Assembly (NCBI GenBank): GCA_036867785.1
Contig: CP145422.1
Coordinates: 992,001-1,056,000 of the forward strand
DNA from: Plasmodiophora brassicae
Lineage: Eukaryota > Endomyxa: Phytomyxea > Phytomyxea > Plasmodiophorida
DNA: 64,000 nucleotides
Direction of reading: 5' to 3'
Shown: one piece after another, positions 31,460 through 41,780 of the stretch
Layout: the number at the start of each line of letters is the position of its first letter
How positions within the stretch are numbered: the first letter of the stretch is position 1
Notes under the pieces: model-generated
Told to the model about the DNA's origin: nothing
What the model saw: only the letters and a program-made list of their open reading frames with translations
The model's database searches: none
Program-made: the position numbers and the translations under genes

Positions 31460-32229
31460 ATGGCGCACGACAGCGGCTCGTACAGGAACTATTACGGTGA
31501 GTGGCCGGGCACGCTTCATGCCGCTTGGGGCCACCGCACTGACCAGCGGAGACATAGGTCGACGCAGCATCGACGGTGATGGGCGGGTGCGGTGCCTGCA
31601 GAGTCTGCCGGTCGCACGGGAATGGCGCGGCTCGTGCTGGCTGGATATCGGGTGTAACGACGGGCAGGTGACGCTGGAGCTCGGTATTGCACGCGTTCGG
31701 TTTACCTGTGAATGTACCGGTCTCTAACAACCGTCGTCCAGCGCGTACATTTTCCTGCAAGTCGATGACCGGCATCGATATCGACAGGGTCCTCATCAAG
31801 CGCGCCGTCCGTCGCGATCCACAGTCGCCGTACACCTTCGTGGTTGCCGGCCACGATGATACGAACGCTGCTCCTGGGCCGTTTGACGTGATCTCCTGCT
31901 TGTCCGTCACGAAATGGATCCATTTGGCCCAGGGCGACGCCGGCATTCGTCGTCTGTTCCATACCGCTCATGAGCGCCTGCGGCCAGGCGGATTCCTGAT
32001 CCTCGAACCGCAACCATGGCGCTCGTACAAGAAGCGCCGCACCCAGTCCGCCGATATCGCCCAACAGTTCGCGTCGATCCGCCTACGTCCCGATGCGTTC
32101 CCGGGGGAACTCGCCCGCATCGGTTTCCGCCTCCTGCACAAGTGCACCAACGTGCCCGCTGCTACGCCCGGGTACAGTCGCCCACTGCTTGTGTTCCAGA
32201 AGGCACCGGTATGCGCTGCGAGTACTTAA
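31460..32229 (+). CDS. Bin3/MEPCE-type RNA methyltransferase
   Basis: Bin3-family enzymes use S-adenosylmethionine to methylate the 5' phosphate of RNAs (7SK, U6, tRNA-His precursors). Exons 31460-31496, 31558-31683 and 31742-32229 (introns 61 and 58 bp) give 216 residues. Family motifs: SYRNYYG at the N-terminus, LDIGCNDGQVTLEL (SAM motif I), ARTFSCKSMTGIDIDRVLI (motif II, assembled by the second splice), CLSVTKWIHL, and GGFLILEPQPWRSYKKR. Compact length favours a BCDIN3D- or core MEPCE-like enzyme without the long N-terminus of animal MEPCE. The start is the first ATG, immediately right of foldback C, so its promoter lies in or next to repeat DNA. Confidence 0.9.
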
Positions 32230-32617
32230 TCGATGATGGTTATGACGTTTACGGTGCTCGGTTTGCAGGTGACATTGGGCGCGGCGTGCCTGGCCGGGGA
32301 TGCTCGCGTTGTTCCCGAACGGCAGGCGGCAACGACGCGTCCTTGATCTTGGACGCTTTCCTGGTGGGCTCCTCCATCGGTGATGCCGCTGACATCGTTG
32401 ACGCCTGCGTAGCGTTATCGTCCACATGAACGTGCGCGTTGCTCGCAACACATCCCATGAGCAGAGCAAGGCCCCCTGATGGTCGACTATCGAGAGACTA
32501 TTCTACTGGACCACGCTCGGTTTGGTCCAGTGTTGGATGCACTTCGAGTGTGTCAACATGGACCCTGGGACATGACTCACACTGCCTCTGTGCACGAGTG
32601 GATTCATTGGCTATGAC
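32230..32617. other. Intergenic, convergent 3' ends
   Basis: Lies between the stop of the Bin3-type gene (plus) and the stop of the minus-strand membrane protein. Frames are open on both strands but no gene is supported. Confidence 0.4.
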
Positions 32618-33229
32618 TCACCGCCGGCGTCCATGGACGTTCAGGGCGGTCAGCGCGATGAGCACCAGCGCGGTGGCAACCATGCCCATTGTCAACGCGT
32701 ACCGTCGCTCCTGTCGGGCGGATCGGTTCGGGATCGGCGCACACAGGAACGCTTTGACGGCAGCAAGCACGGCCGGTAGTGTGTCAACCTGTTTCGTCGC
32801 GGTGCGTGTTTCGGTCTGACGTATGAGTTGCCTTAGAGCACGGATGGCAGAAGGTCGATCAGGAACGCCGTCGACGTCGTTCACCATGTACGTCGTGCTT
32901 GGCGGCTTCGGGTAGCATCGGTGGAACTGAACGTCGAACGTGATCGTCGTTCCTGTTGGGTGATCGCAGACAGTCCTCGACGACGCTGTCGCGTGGAACA
33001 CACGACCGTACAGTGGATCGGGAAGGTCGTTGCGCTCGTCGAACGTCAGCCAGGGCGCCAGTTGCGTCAAGGTATCTGGGATCCAGCCCGTCGGCATGGT
33101 CGGGCAAACCTCGCACCCTTCAGGCTTCGCTTCGATGTCGCGCCCGTCGGCGTCCACCACAAATGCCAGCAACGACGCGACATATCCGACGTACGTCATC
33201 ATGACTGGCGCCCGATGGCAGATTGCCAT
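32618..33229 (-). CDS. Probable type I membrane protein, unknown
   Basis: A 203-residue minus frame. The start is MAICHRAPVMM or, nine residues on, MMTYVGYVASLLAFVVDADG, which looks like a signal peptide. A lumenal or extracellular part with four Cys (CEVC, RTVC, HRC) and several Thr/Pro follows, then a C-terminal membrane helix (TMGMVATALVLIALTALNV) and a short RRR tail. No introns needed. Family not recognised. Confidence 0.6.
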   Translation of the reverse strand: MAICHRAPVMMTYVGYVASLLAFVVDADGRDIEAKPEGCEVCPTMPTGWIPDTLTQLAPWLTFDERNDLPDPLYGRVFHATASSRTVCDHPTGTTITFDVQFHRCYPKPPSTTYMVNDVDGVPDRPSAIRALRQLIRQTETRTATKQVDTLPAVLAAVKAFLCAPIPNRSARQERRYALTMGMVATALVLIALTALNVHGRRR

Positions 33230-33450
33230 GACGAATTCTTGACGCGGATGGGAGTTGACCCGGCACTAATCGCTGGCCGCAAACGCATCCATCCGTCATC
33301 TGTGGTCGTGACCGGGACCAAGCGGACCTGAATCAATGTCGCGTGCCGGGTTTCGTTCAAGTTGTGTTGCAGGATTCCATTGGATCGTTAAAGATCTTCA
33401 CGCGGGACGCTGGGTTGGCACACGTCCAGCGGATCGCATTAGAGGACGGG

Positions 33451-34076
33451 ATGGAGGCGCGTTTCCTCTGGCAGGAACGCGTTCGCGGGCTGTGCCAGGG
33501 CATTGGTATTGACGTTTACGTCGTGACGGCGTCTGTCCCTGCGCTGACCCCGCATGTGCTTATAGGTTTCATCTTGGGCGCTCTGTTAATCCTCGCGCCG
33601 GTGACCGCCTTCAGCACGTACGCATGGCTGCCTACCTACTCCAATCATGCCGTCCCCGTATTGACTCGCCTGTGCCCGTGTTTAGGAACGCGGTTACGTT
33701 CAGCACGTTCAGCCTGGCGCTGGTATCGATTCGATCCATCGTGTACGGCGTCCTGGTGATCCTGTCGGAATTGCGCCTGAACTTCATGCTCACGAACGCC
33801 CTGTTCCTGACGACCCACTGGGGACGCTCCTTCTTCTACCTGTGGATCGCCGCCGATGTCCAGAGCTCGTTCTGGTTCCAGCACGCATCCGACGTCCTCC
33901 TGCAGATTGTCTACTACCTTGTCGTCGTCTTCGCCGTGTGCGCGTCGTTCACCAACCTGCTCCTCGTGTTCAGCGTCACCCACGCCCCGAAACAGCAACC
34001 ATCCCCTGTGGCCGCATCGAAACTCCAAGCGGCGCCCGACGCCAACGCCAAGCCCGACCTTGAAGCCGATATCTAA
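33451..34076 (+). CDS. Tvp15/COPI-associated-like membrane protein
   Basis: Exons 33451-33505, 33566-33617 and 33686-34076 (introns 60 and 68 bp) give 165 residues with about four membrane helices: GFILGALLILAP, FSLALVSIRSIVYGVLVIL, FLTTHWGRSFFYLWIA and IVYYLVVVFAVCASFTNLLLV. The arrangement, a Gly-rich first helix, an acidic residue after the second, and a GR.FFY motif in the third, resembles the COPI-associated/Tvp15 family of Golgi membrane proteins. Splice sites were picked because they remove loops and join helices in one frame. The C-terminal tail is Lys/Pro/Ala rich and probably cytosolic. The family call is moderate. Confidence 0.5.
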
Positions 34077-34353
34077 CCCGTTGCGTCCCCTTCGTCAGCG
34101 CCTTCATAAACAGCCGGCGCCTCACGCATTGTCATCATCGGCGTGGGGCACGCGTCGTCGCCCATGTCCGAAGCTGCATCGTCGCAAATGGGGGGTCCCT
34201 GTCGTCCCCACTGCATCGGCGGTCGCAGTTTGCCCAGTGCGATCCCCGTCGGCGACTGCAGCGGTGCCTGCATGACCTGTTTTTGGCGACGGGCGGGCGG
34301 CGGGTGTGTGTAGCTCACAACGTGTTGTTTGGTCCGTGGCGCGTTGTGGGTTG

Positions 34354-36089
34354 ATGTCGACGTGGGCGTGCGCTGTCTGCACGTACGAGAACCGGGCGTC
34401 GTCCCGCGCCTGCGAGATCTGTCAGGCGGCGCGGGCGGACGTGCGCGCGCCGGCACGCTGGGCATGTGCGACCTGCACGTACGAGAACGATGCGTCGGTG
34501 CAGATGTGCGCCATGTGCGGGACGGCGCGATCGGCGTCGGCGCCGACGCCGATGGACATCGATGACGAGAAACGAGCGGCGCCAGCGCAGCAGCCGTCGC
34601 GCGCGTCTGCCGCCGCTCCAGTTAAGACGACGACGGTGGTGGCCGACCCGCGGGCGCTGGAACGCGCCAAAGAGGAAGAACGCGCCCGGTTGCAACGGGA
34701 GCGTGCCGCCGCGGAACGCGCTCGCGTTGAGCGACTTCAGGAAATCCAGGGCCGGCGCGAGGAGCTCGCTGCCGAACAGGCCGCCAACGAGAAACGGAAG
34801 GCGGCCGAGCGCCTGAACGCCGCCCTGAAACGGAGCGAGCAGGAGCAGCAGTCGCGGCAGGACACTGAACGGATGAAGCAACGGCGGGCCGAAGTTGAGC
34901 GTCAGGTAGGCCCGCTCTGGCTCCCGAGCACGTATTCGTTTCTGGCGTCTGAATTGGCGTTCGCTGCGCAGATCGCTGACATCCCATCTGCTGTGCGGTT
35001 GCTTCGCGACCGATACGGCATGGACGGGTTGCTGGACGTCCTGGCCGTTATTGCCCGCATTCTTCGCGCGATCTGTGCCGATCCGCACAACGACAGGCTG
35101 AGGACGATTCGCACGGCGTCGTCCGTGTACCGAACGCGGATCCAGCCGCGTCTCGGTGCGTCGACGATCATGGCCGTCCTCGGGTTCGAGCGCAAGTCGG
35201 TGATGGCGGACGATGACGCCGAGCCGCAGGAGGTGCTCTACATGCCGGAGCCGAGCGACACGGGGCGGCTGCGCGCCGAGCTGGACAAGATGGAGGCGCT
35301 GCTGAACCGCCCCGAGACGCGGTTCGCCGAGATTGTCAAAGGCGTCGACGACAGCGACGGTCGCGTGCTGCGTTTCGCGATGGCGTTCGCGAAGATCGTC
35401 GAGAACGTTCTCATCGCGCCATCGTCGTCCATTGCGCGTAAGATCGATACGCGGGCGGACCTCTGGGGCGCCTGTTTCGCGCCCCTCGGCGCTGCCGGTG
35501 AGGCCGCCCTGGCCGAGTTTGGGTTCACGTCGAAGGGCGCTACCTGGGAATTCCTAGCCACGCCGGCGACGCTGAAGAAGTTGCAGAAGGTTCAGCGCGA
35601 CCTGCAGAAGGAAATCGCGGCGCGTATGCCCCAGTCTGCGGTCGTTCGCGCGACGTCGTACGTGTTCGACCACAACGGCCTGCCCGGGGCCAGAGCGCTG
35701 GTCGAGAAGTTCATCGCCGTGCTGACCAACGTTGTCAACGACCAGCACCAGACGAAACACCACCTGGTCCCCCTGGTTCCGCTCTTCGTGCGTCCCCGTC
35801 GCCCGTCCGATCGTGCGTTTATTCGTGCTGACTTGCGCCCCGCTGCTGTAGAAACTGTCTGGGCCCGTGGATGGCGCGCGAGAGTTCGTGACGGCGCTCG
35901 GCCTCGAGATCGCGCCCGACCTGTCGACGGCCAGGGTCCCGTACCCGTACCAGAACGGAGTGGAGACGTTCAAGATCAACCTCGACATCCTACAACGGAC
36001 ATGGAAGAAGCTGGCGGCATCGGCCAGGTACGCGCGCGCGTCCCCGTTGTTCGTCCGCCCTGCTGACGGTGCGCTGCCCTTGCAGATGA
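34354..36089 (+). CDS. NZF-NZF-coiled coil-PUB protein (ubiquitin/p97-linked)
   Basis: Starts MSTWACAVCTYENRAS. Two RanBP2-type zinc fingers (WACAVCTYENRASSRACEIC and WACATCTYENDASVQMCAMC) carry the TY pair typical of ubiquitin-binding NZF fingers. A charged coiled coil follows (about residues 95-185), then PUB-like modules: one around ADPHNDRLRTIRTASSVYRT ... VLGF, a second around IAPSSSIARKIDTRADLWGA ... EFGF, and a third that spans the 85-bp intron (35767-35851) and contains GAREFVTALG. PUB domains bind the p97/VCP tail. A second intron (36009 to 36085) leads to a stop at 36087-36089. About 525 residues. HOIP/RNF31 combines PUB and NZF but also has RBR ligase domains, which are absent here. 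Family orthology unknown. Confidence 0.75.
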
Positions 36090-36323
36090 GCCCAGGCAGG
36101 TCTCTCGCAAATATACAATGTTCGGATCCAACGCCCGCCTGCTGCGGCGACGAACCGGCGCCCCTGTGGGCGTAACGCTGTTTACGCCCGCATGAAGGCC
36201 CTGTGCCGAGCGCTGGGCCCGAGTCGGACCCGGTTGCCGTGGTCCTGCATATCTAGGCGGCGCGGGCACCGCCTCCCGGGACCGGCACTACGTACCGCTT
36301 GTCCTGCGCCCCAGACGATCTTG

Positions 36324-37292
36324 ATGGGCGGGTGCGTTCTCCTGCGCCTGCTCCCGGCGCTCGTCGCCGCAGCGCTGGCCCACGACGACCCGGCCAGCGA
36401 CGTTGGCGGGTACGTGGCGACCGCCGATCCGGCCCTAGTCTGCGCGCGGACGTCCATCGTTGTCGAAGCGCTCGACGACGTCCAGGACAGGGTCGACTGC
36501 GCCCAGCGCTGCAATCGTTCGGGTCGATGCGCGACGTTCGCGTTCTCGCCCGGCACCCGCCAGTGCCTACAGTCGCCGCTGCGTGCCTGCCACCTGCGCC
36601 TGACCGCGTCCTGCGAGTCGGCGCACGGGTTCGACGTCTACGAGAAGGCGCTGGCGCTGCCCGTGCCCGACGCGACGGCCTGGTGGCTCACGCAAGCGTC
36701 GCCGATCGCGCGCCTTGACGTGCCCGACCGACACCGTCTGGAGACCGTCGAGTGGGACGCCGGCGGCGCAGGCGGTGCGTGCCGTACCCGCCTGGAGCGG
36801 TGCCGGCGCGGGCAGGACGACGAGCTGTCCGTCAACCCGAACTCGTGCGAGCGGCTGTGCCACAGGAAGCACCGGTGCGAAGCGTTCGAGCACATGGTGT
36901 TCTGGCCGGACGGCGTCGCCACGGTCACCTGCCGCCTGTTCCAGTCGTCGTTCCTGCGCGGCCACGGCCACCTGCTCCTCGAGAACAGCACGCAGGATGC
37001 CACGACGGCGTCGTACCACCACCGCACCCGGCACACGATCGGCGTCGTGGCGCCGGTCTACCCCAACGAGGCGCCTGCCAGCGAACCCGGGTGCGGCCGC
37101 CACCAGCCCGACCCGAAACCGGCGGCCCGCCTTCGTTTCCAGAGCGGTGCGGTCGCCGATCGGGACGCCGCGTCTGGCACGGGACGGGAGCGACGTCCGC
37201 GATCCATTGCCGAACCGCTGGCCTACACGCTCGCCTGCCTCGCCGTCGCCGTACTGGCCACGTTCTGGATACAGATGGGGCAATCGGGTTAA
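36324..37292 (+). CDS. PAN/apple-like type I surface protein
   Basis: An intronless 322-residue frame. The signal peptide MGGCVLLRLLPALVAAALAH fits an ATG at 36324. Two Cys-rich segments follow: DCAQRCNRSGRCATFAFSPG ... CLQSPLRAC, and SCERLCHRKHRCEAFEHMVF ... CRLFQ. The spacing C-x3-C-x5-C and a late C resembles PAN/apple modules, which bind proteins or carbohydrates at the cell surface. A C-terminal membrane helix (AYTLACLAVAVLATFWI) anchors it, with a very short cytosolic end. Upstream frames beginning at 36192 lack a better start. Confidence 0.65.
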   Translation: MGGCVLLRLLPALVAAALAHDDPASDVGGYVATADPALVCARTSIVVEALDDVQDRVDCAQRCNRSGRCATFAFSPGTRQCLQSPLRACHLRLTASCESAHGFDVYEKALALPVPDATAWWLTQASPIARLDVPDRHRLETVEWDAGGAGGACRTRLERCRRGQDDELSVNPNSCERLCHRKHRCEAFEHMVFWPDGVATVTCRLFQSSFLRGHGHLLLENSTQDATTASYHHRTRHTIGVVAPVYPNEAPASEPGCGRHQPDPKPAARLRFQSGAVADRDAASGTGRERRPRSIAEPLAYTLACLAVAVLATFWIQMGQSG

Positions 37293-37355
37293 GGAGGCTG
37301 CGCGCCCCCATTGTTCTCGTGCTGTGGTAGCCGGCCTGATCGACGAGTGTCACAT

Positions 37356-38371
37356 ATGGCATCGGCGCCGCCGACCCTGTTCGACCCGGCGTACCGGCGC
37401 GCGCGCGAGGACGAACGCTTCGCCATGTCGGCCGACGAGTACCTTGCCGCGCACAACGTCGTCGACTACGTGGACGACGCCATCCGCCTGCTGGCCGAAT
37501 CGGGCGACAGCGCCCCGCTGGACTTCCTGGCCGCCTAGTACGTCGCTGGGGCCGGTTCGACCGGTGGCGCATTGCTCTGACCATGCGGCAAGCTTTACGA
37601 ACGTGCTGTCGGGCGACAACGTCATCTTCCGCAACTTCGCGTACGTCCAGGCGACGCCCCGTAACCGCCGGTCCTTCATCCGGCACGTCCGCGACACGTT
37701 CCAGCGCTTCGACGCCAACGAACGTAAGCATGGGTCGGCGTGCCTGGCGCGCACGACCTGACCTGGGGCGATCCTGCACAGCAACGACCGTGGCGAGCCT
37801 GCACCAGCTGCTGTGCCTGCTGTGCCCCGACTACCCGATCGACTACGTGCGCTGCGCCTACCGAATCGGGGCCGTGCGCCAGCGCGCGCCGGCCGACGAC
37901 GACGATGCGCAGGTGCCCGGGGCGCTGCCGTTCGCCCACTTCAGCCTGCACGCGTTCCTGTTCCTGTACTTTGCCGAGTTCGTCCGCCTCGCAGCGGAAC
38001 AGTTCGCCAGGGTCGCCGACGACGACCGCGTCGACGCCGCTGTGAACCGGGGGGCCCTGCTCGAGGCCATCGTGAAGGAGCTCGTGTCGCACAGGCACGG
38101 GCAGATGTGTGCACCGCCGACCAGCGTGCTGCGCGACGTCCTGTCCCGACCGGCGCGCCCGGGATCGCCCGTCGACGGCACGACAACGTTCGACGAGTTC
38201 TGCGCCGACCTGTTCGCCGACGCCACGTTGCCCGGGGCGCTGCTGGAACCGCGATCCTATGCCGAGCTTCGCGAGGGCATCGACAGGCTCCTGGAGAGCC
38301 TGTCCCTGAACCGGTCATCGGGCACCATGCACCGCCACTCGAAGAAGAAGGGCCGGGCAGCAAAGAAGTAG
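37356..38371 (+). CDS. CSTPP1: CSTPP1 (C11orf49) homologue
   Basis: In animals CSTPP1 is a centriolar-satellite protein that supports the tubulin polyglutamylase complex at cilia and centrosomes. Exons 37356-37537, 37593-37723 and 37782-38371 (introns 55 and 58 bp) give 300 residues. Matches: SADEYLAAHNVVDYVDDAIR (human EYLAQRHVLTYMEDAV), the splice-built LAAYFTNV, NVIFRNFAYVQATPRNRRSF (human HILFREFSFVQATPHNRVSF), and LHQLLCLLCPDYPIDYV. The first splice avoids a stop that the unspliced frame would meet. The C-terminus is Lys-rich (HRHSKKKGRAAKK). Recognition is from remembered family sequence, not from a search. Confidence 0.85.
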
Positions 38372-38446
38372 CATGGGTCGCCGGGCAGGCGCAACGCCCG
38401 ATACAGGCTTAGGGTCCCCCCATGCGTCGATGTGGGAATGACCATG

Positions 38447-39303
38447 TTAGAACACGAGCGGGACCAGGCGCTTCCACCCGGGTGGCGTCCGCATGCCCTT
38501 CTTGGCGTACCAGTCGAGGGTGGCCGTGGCGCGCCCGGCGAGGTACCACGAGGAGAACCAGACCATCGCCCAGGCGTACCAGGTCGAGATGCTCTGTCGA
38601 CGAACGATGCCACAGGTCAGCCAGCAGGCGACGGACGATGCAGGTGGACGAACCAGGGCGGCCCCGACCCAGGACACGATCTCGAACAGGTAGTGCGGGC
38701 TGGCAACGTAGGCGAACAGGCCGCCGCGGGGCACAACGTGGCGCATGTCGCCCGGCTTGCGAAGGTTCGCCAGCAGCCTAACCGCGCTGTCGTTAGGCGA
38801 GAGGACCCCCCGACCGGTGCGGATGGCGGGTACCAGTGGTGGTAGAAGTTGCCGAGCTGGCCGACCAACCAGACGAGCAGGCCGAGGTGGGCGACGGCGG
38901 CGCTGCCCTCAGCAGGCGCGGTCGACGTGAGGATGACGCTGGACAGGGTGTACCCGCCGCCGACGAACGCAATCGTCCAGAGGTTCGTCCGCCCCGAGAA
39001 CTTGTGCAGGAACAGGCACTCCAGGCAGCGTTTCGTGTAGTGCGCCATCATCAGGGCCGCCGCCGCCCGATGGGACCGGGCGGGCCCGACCACGAACGCC
39101 GGCGCGATCCCCGCCGGCAGGTAGAACAGCAGCATGCCCAGCCGGGCCGGCACCGCCCAGGCCGACCCGTTGTCCGCGAACTTGCTGTACTGCAGGTGCA
39201 GGAGCCCGCGCGATTCGCTCAGGTACAGGACGGGCGCGAACGCCACCAGCAGCCCGGCCACGCAATCCTGCCATGCTACGCCCGCCATCATCATCATCGC
39301 CAT
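38447..39303 (-). CDS. Steroid 5-alpha-reductase family membrane enzyme
   Basis: The family reduces steroid, polyprenol or enoyl double bonds with NADPH in the ER membrane. Two exons, 38834-39303 and 38447-38777, with a 56-bp intron (38778-38833), give 266 residues. The intron fuses FYHHW to LLANLRKPGDMR. Signatures are MMAHYTKRCLECLFLHKFSG, GLFAYVASPHYLFEIVSW and the C-terminal WYAKKGMRTPPGWKRLVPLV, where the family usually ends near IPFIF. Five or more hydrophobic helices are present. It could be SRD5A1/2-, DET2- or SRD5A3-like; the sequence does not settle the substrate. Convergent with CSTPP1. Confidence 0.85.
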
Positions 39304-39660
39304 CAGTCACGGTCTCATAAAAATGTATTTGGCGGGCGTCGTTTTGGACCGTCCCGGCAGCGGGGCCTGTACCGCGCGCACCGCGACTCCCTAGTACAGG
39401 TACGTCGTAGGCAGCTGCACGGGGCATAAAGCCCACCCTCACTAACCGTGATCTGCCCGACGGGCGCACTATCGAAAAGTGCGACTGTGCCCCCCCCCCC
39501 CCCCCCCCCCCGACATGTGCGACTTTTGGGCCCTCGCCACGCCGCATGTTATGGCACGGCCGCGACGGAGGTCGCGCAGCCGCGCAGTTTGAATAAACGT
39601 CCACGGCAACCGACGGCTTCGGCAGTCCAAATACACGATAGATTTGATGTCTTAAAATGC
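39304..39660. other. Intergenic with a 22-bp poly-C tract
   Basis: Upstream of the minus-strand reductase. An uninterrupted run of 22 C lies at 39490-39511, flanked by related GTGCGAC motifs. No gene supported. Confidence 0.6.
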
Positions 39661-39669
39661 CTATTACTC

Positions 39670-39885
39670 CCTAATTGTCACAGCGCACGTTCCCCTAATT
39701 GTCACAGCGCACGTTCCCCTAATTGTCACAGCGCACGTTCCCCTAATTGTCACAGCGCACGTTCCCCTAATTGTCACAGCGCACGTTCCCCTAATTGTCA
39801 CAGCGCACGTTCCCCTAATTGTCACAGCGCACGTTCCCCTAATTGTCACAGCGCACGTTCCCCTAATTGTCACAGCGCCAGTGTC
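39670..39885. repeat. 24-bp tandem array, nine copies
   Basis: Nine nearly perfect head-to-tail copies of CTAATTGTCACAGCGCACGTTCCC; the last has GCCAGTG in place of GCACGTT. The period is 24 bp and the copies are contiguous, so this is a minisatellite and not a CRISPR. It sits upstream of the histone-fold gene at 40110. Confidence 0.95.
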
Positions 39886-40109
39886 TGTTGGGCAGTTACG
39901 GACTGCGCCAGTCGGGCAGTTCTGGGGCAGCTGCGGGGCGGCTGATCGGTTATATACCAATATTTCTGTCGGCGCGGCACGGCGACGGGTCGGAAGCTGC
40001 AGTGCGCGAGGACGGGGCCCACTGCTGCTGCACGTGTCGACGTGCGGTGGGGCGTCCAAAACTGACCAGGGCGCCGGCGAGCCTCGGTAGGAACTCCGCC
40101 GCGCCGCAG

Positions 40110-41651
40110 ATGGAGTACGTCGTGTATGACGACGACGGCGGCGGCGACGACGACGACGACGCCGGCACGCCGTCCTACACGTTCGTCGACGCGTCGTCCG
40201 CGCGCCGAGCGTTCAACCTGGCGCTGTTGCGCGTGCTCGATGCGTGGCAGATGACGCTCCATAGCGTAGGGCGCGTTGGGCAGCCGCCTCGTAACGCGTT
40301 CGTAATCTGGTGCAGGTCTGGATCGCGCTTGCAGTGCGCGTTGGCGGCGCTGGCGATGATCTGCGACGCGTTCGTCTGGAGATCGCCAGGTACCAGTTTG
40401 GGGACGCGGACGCGTTGAGTGCCACGCTGGGCGCCCTGATCCAGGGCTGGTGCGCCAGCGTCCAGAGAAGCGTACGCCCGCCGGACCACATGTCGTGGCG
40501 GGTTGCACCCGTCTGAGCATACCGTCTGTGTATAGAGACCCGCCGATGCGCCCTGGTTCAGCTCGACCGGCGCCTCCGAGCTCGGGCGCCTGCAGCGGAC
40601 GCTCGCGTCCATCCCCGCGTGCCCAGATCCCGCACCTCCAGAACCCATCGTCCACGAGCCTGTAAACACGGCCTGGCGCCCCCCTTTCAGAGGTACCTCA
40701 CGCCTGACTGTCGGTGTCCCTGTTTCAGGGGCCGGCCGCAGCCGAATGGCGGAGACCGGCGCCTCGATCCAGGGCGGTCGTCTCGCTGGAGGACATGGTC
40801 ACGCCCAGTATGCCGATTGGCGGCAGCGTCAGCGGCAAGCAGGACTCGCGACCGACCGTCCCCGCTCTGCTCCAGCCCCGTCGTCATGCCCGTGCGACAG
40901 CCTACGTGCGATCGGGGCGCTGGCCAGGTGTCCGATCGTCGTCGAACTCGGCCCGAATCTTCCTGGGACGCTGCCGGTTGCAGGCCGCCCTCGACTACGT
41001 CGACGGCGGCCACGATCCCGTACGATGCCGTCACGACGTCGGTGCCGTGTGACCCGCGTTGTTAACGACGCCCGGCTAGGCGCAGGCGCTCTCGTACGCG
41101 TGTCAGACCGCGTATCCGGACGAGCCATGGTCCTTCGACGCACCTGTGGACGACGACGCCCGCCTACAAGGCAATTGGCCTGCGCGCCGATGGAACAGCG
41201 CGCTGGTGTACTGACGCTGCCTGCAGACGACACGGCACGAGCGATCCTGGGGAAAGCGGTGGCCATCGAGATCGGCGTGGCTGGGTTCTCAAGCTCGTCG
41301 TCGCATGCCGCCGACGTGTTAACCGATCTCGTGGCCTCGTTCTTGCAGGACGTTGCGCGTCAGGCCAACCAGAGCGGACGTACGCTGCCGTTCGTCGTGC
41401 GCCCGACGCCGATCTTCGTCTGACGACTGCTGCGTCCAGATTGCACGCTGACACCTGACCTGGCGATGGCGACGCTGGCCCGGGTGACCGGCGCTGGGGA
41501 GCGCCAGCTGGGCGCGCACCTGCGCGACGAGATCGTCGGCGGCGAGCAGCGCATGCGCGACCTGCTCGACAAGATCAGGAGCTCGCCCATGGACATCGTC
41601 CTGACGGCGCAGGAGGCCAGCGACTCCAACAAGCGACCTCGCATCGAATAA
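40110..41651 (+). CDS. Histone-fold (BTP-like) protein, SPT7/TAF-like, multi-exon
   Basis: The best part is the exon ending at 41380: VLTLPADDTARAILGKAVAIEIGVAGF followed by HAADVLTDLVASFLQDVARQ, the pattern of bromodomain-associated histone folds in TAF3/TAF8 and SUPT7L/SPT7 (TFIID or SAGA). A 59-bp intron (41381-41439) leads to a last exon ending DSNKRPRIE. Upstream, an acidic start exon (MEYVVYDDDGGGDDDDDAGT, ATG 40110, donor 40266) splices plausibly to a helical exon (40311 to about 40472), to 40535-40692, and to an exon from about 40739 with VVSLEDMVTPSMPIGG. Exons between 40910 and 41180 are unresolved. Nuclear role is inferred from the fold. Confidence 0.5.
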
Positions 41652-41780
41652 GTATAATTGTACGAACCATTCCGGTGTCGCCTCGTGACCCGCTGCGAGC
41701 GTCTTCGCGTCAGCACGCGCGCGCGCTCGATATTTCATGATCGGCGCCTGTACCATCCCCACCCTGGACAGGGCGCGCCC

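Noticed and set aside
34073-34353. A minus-strand 66-codon frame (MQAPLQSPTGIALGKLRPP) in the spacer before the NZF-PUB gene
   Set aside because: Codon use is plausible but there is no family, no signal peptide and no splice support, and it lies in the likely promoter of the plus-strand gene.
39670-39885. A CRISPR-like array
   Set aside because: The 24-bp units are contiguous with no spacers, and the window is eukaryotic. It is a minisatellite.
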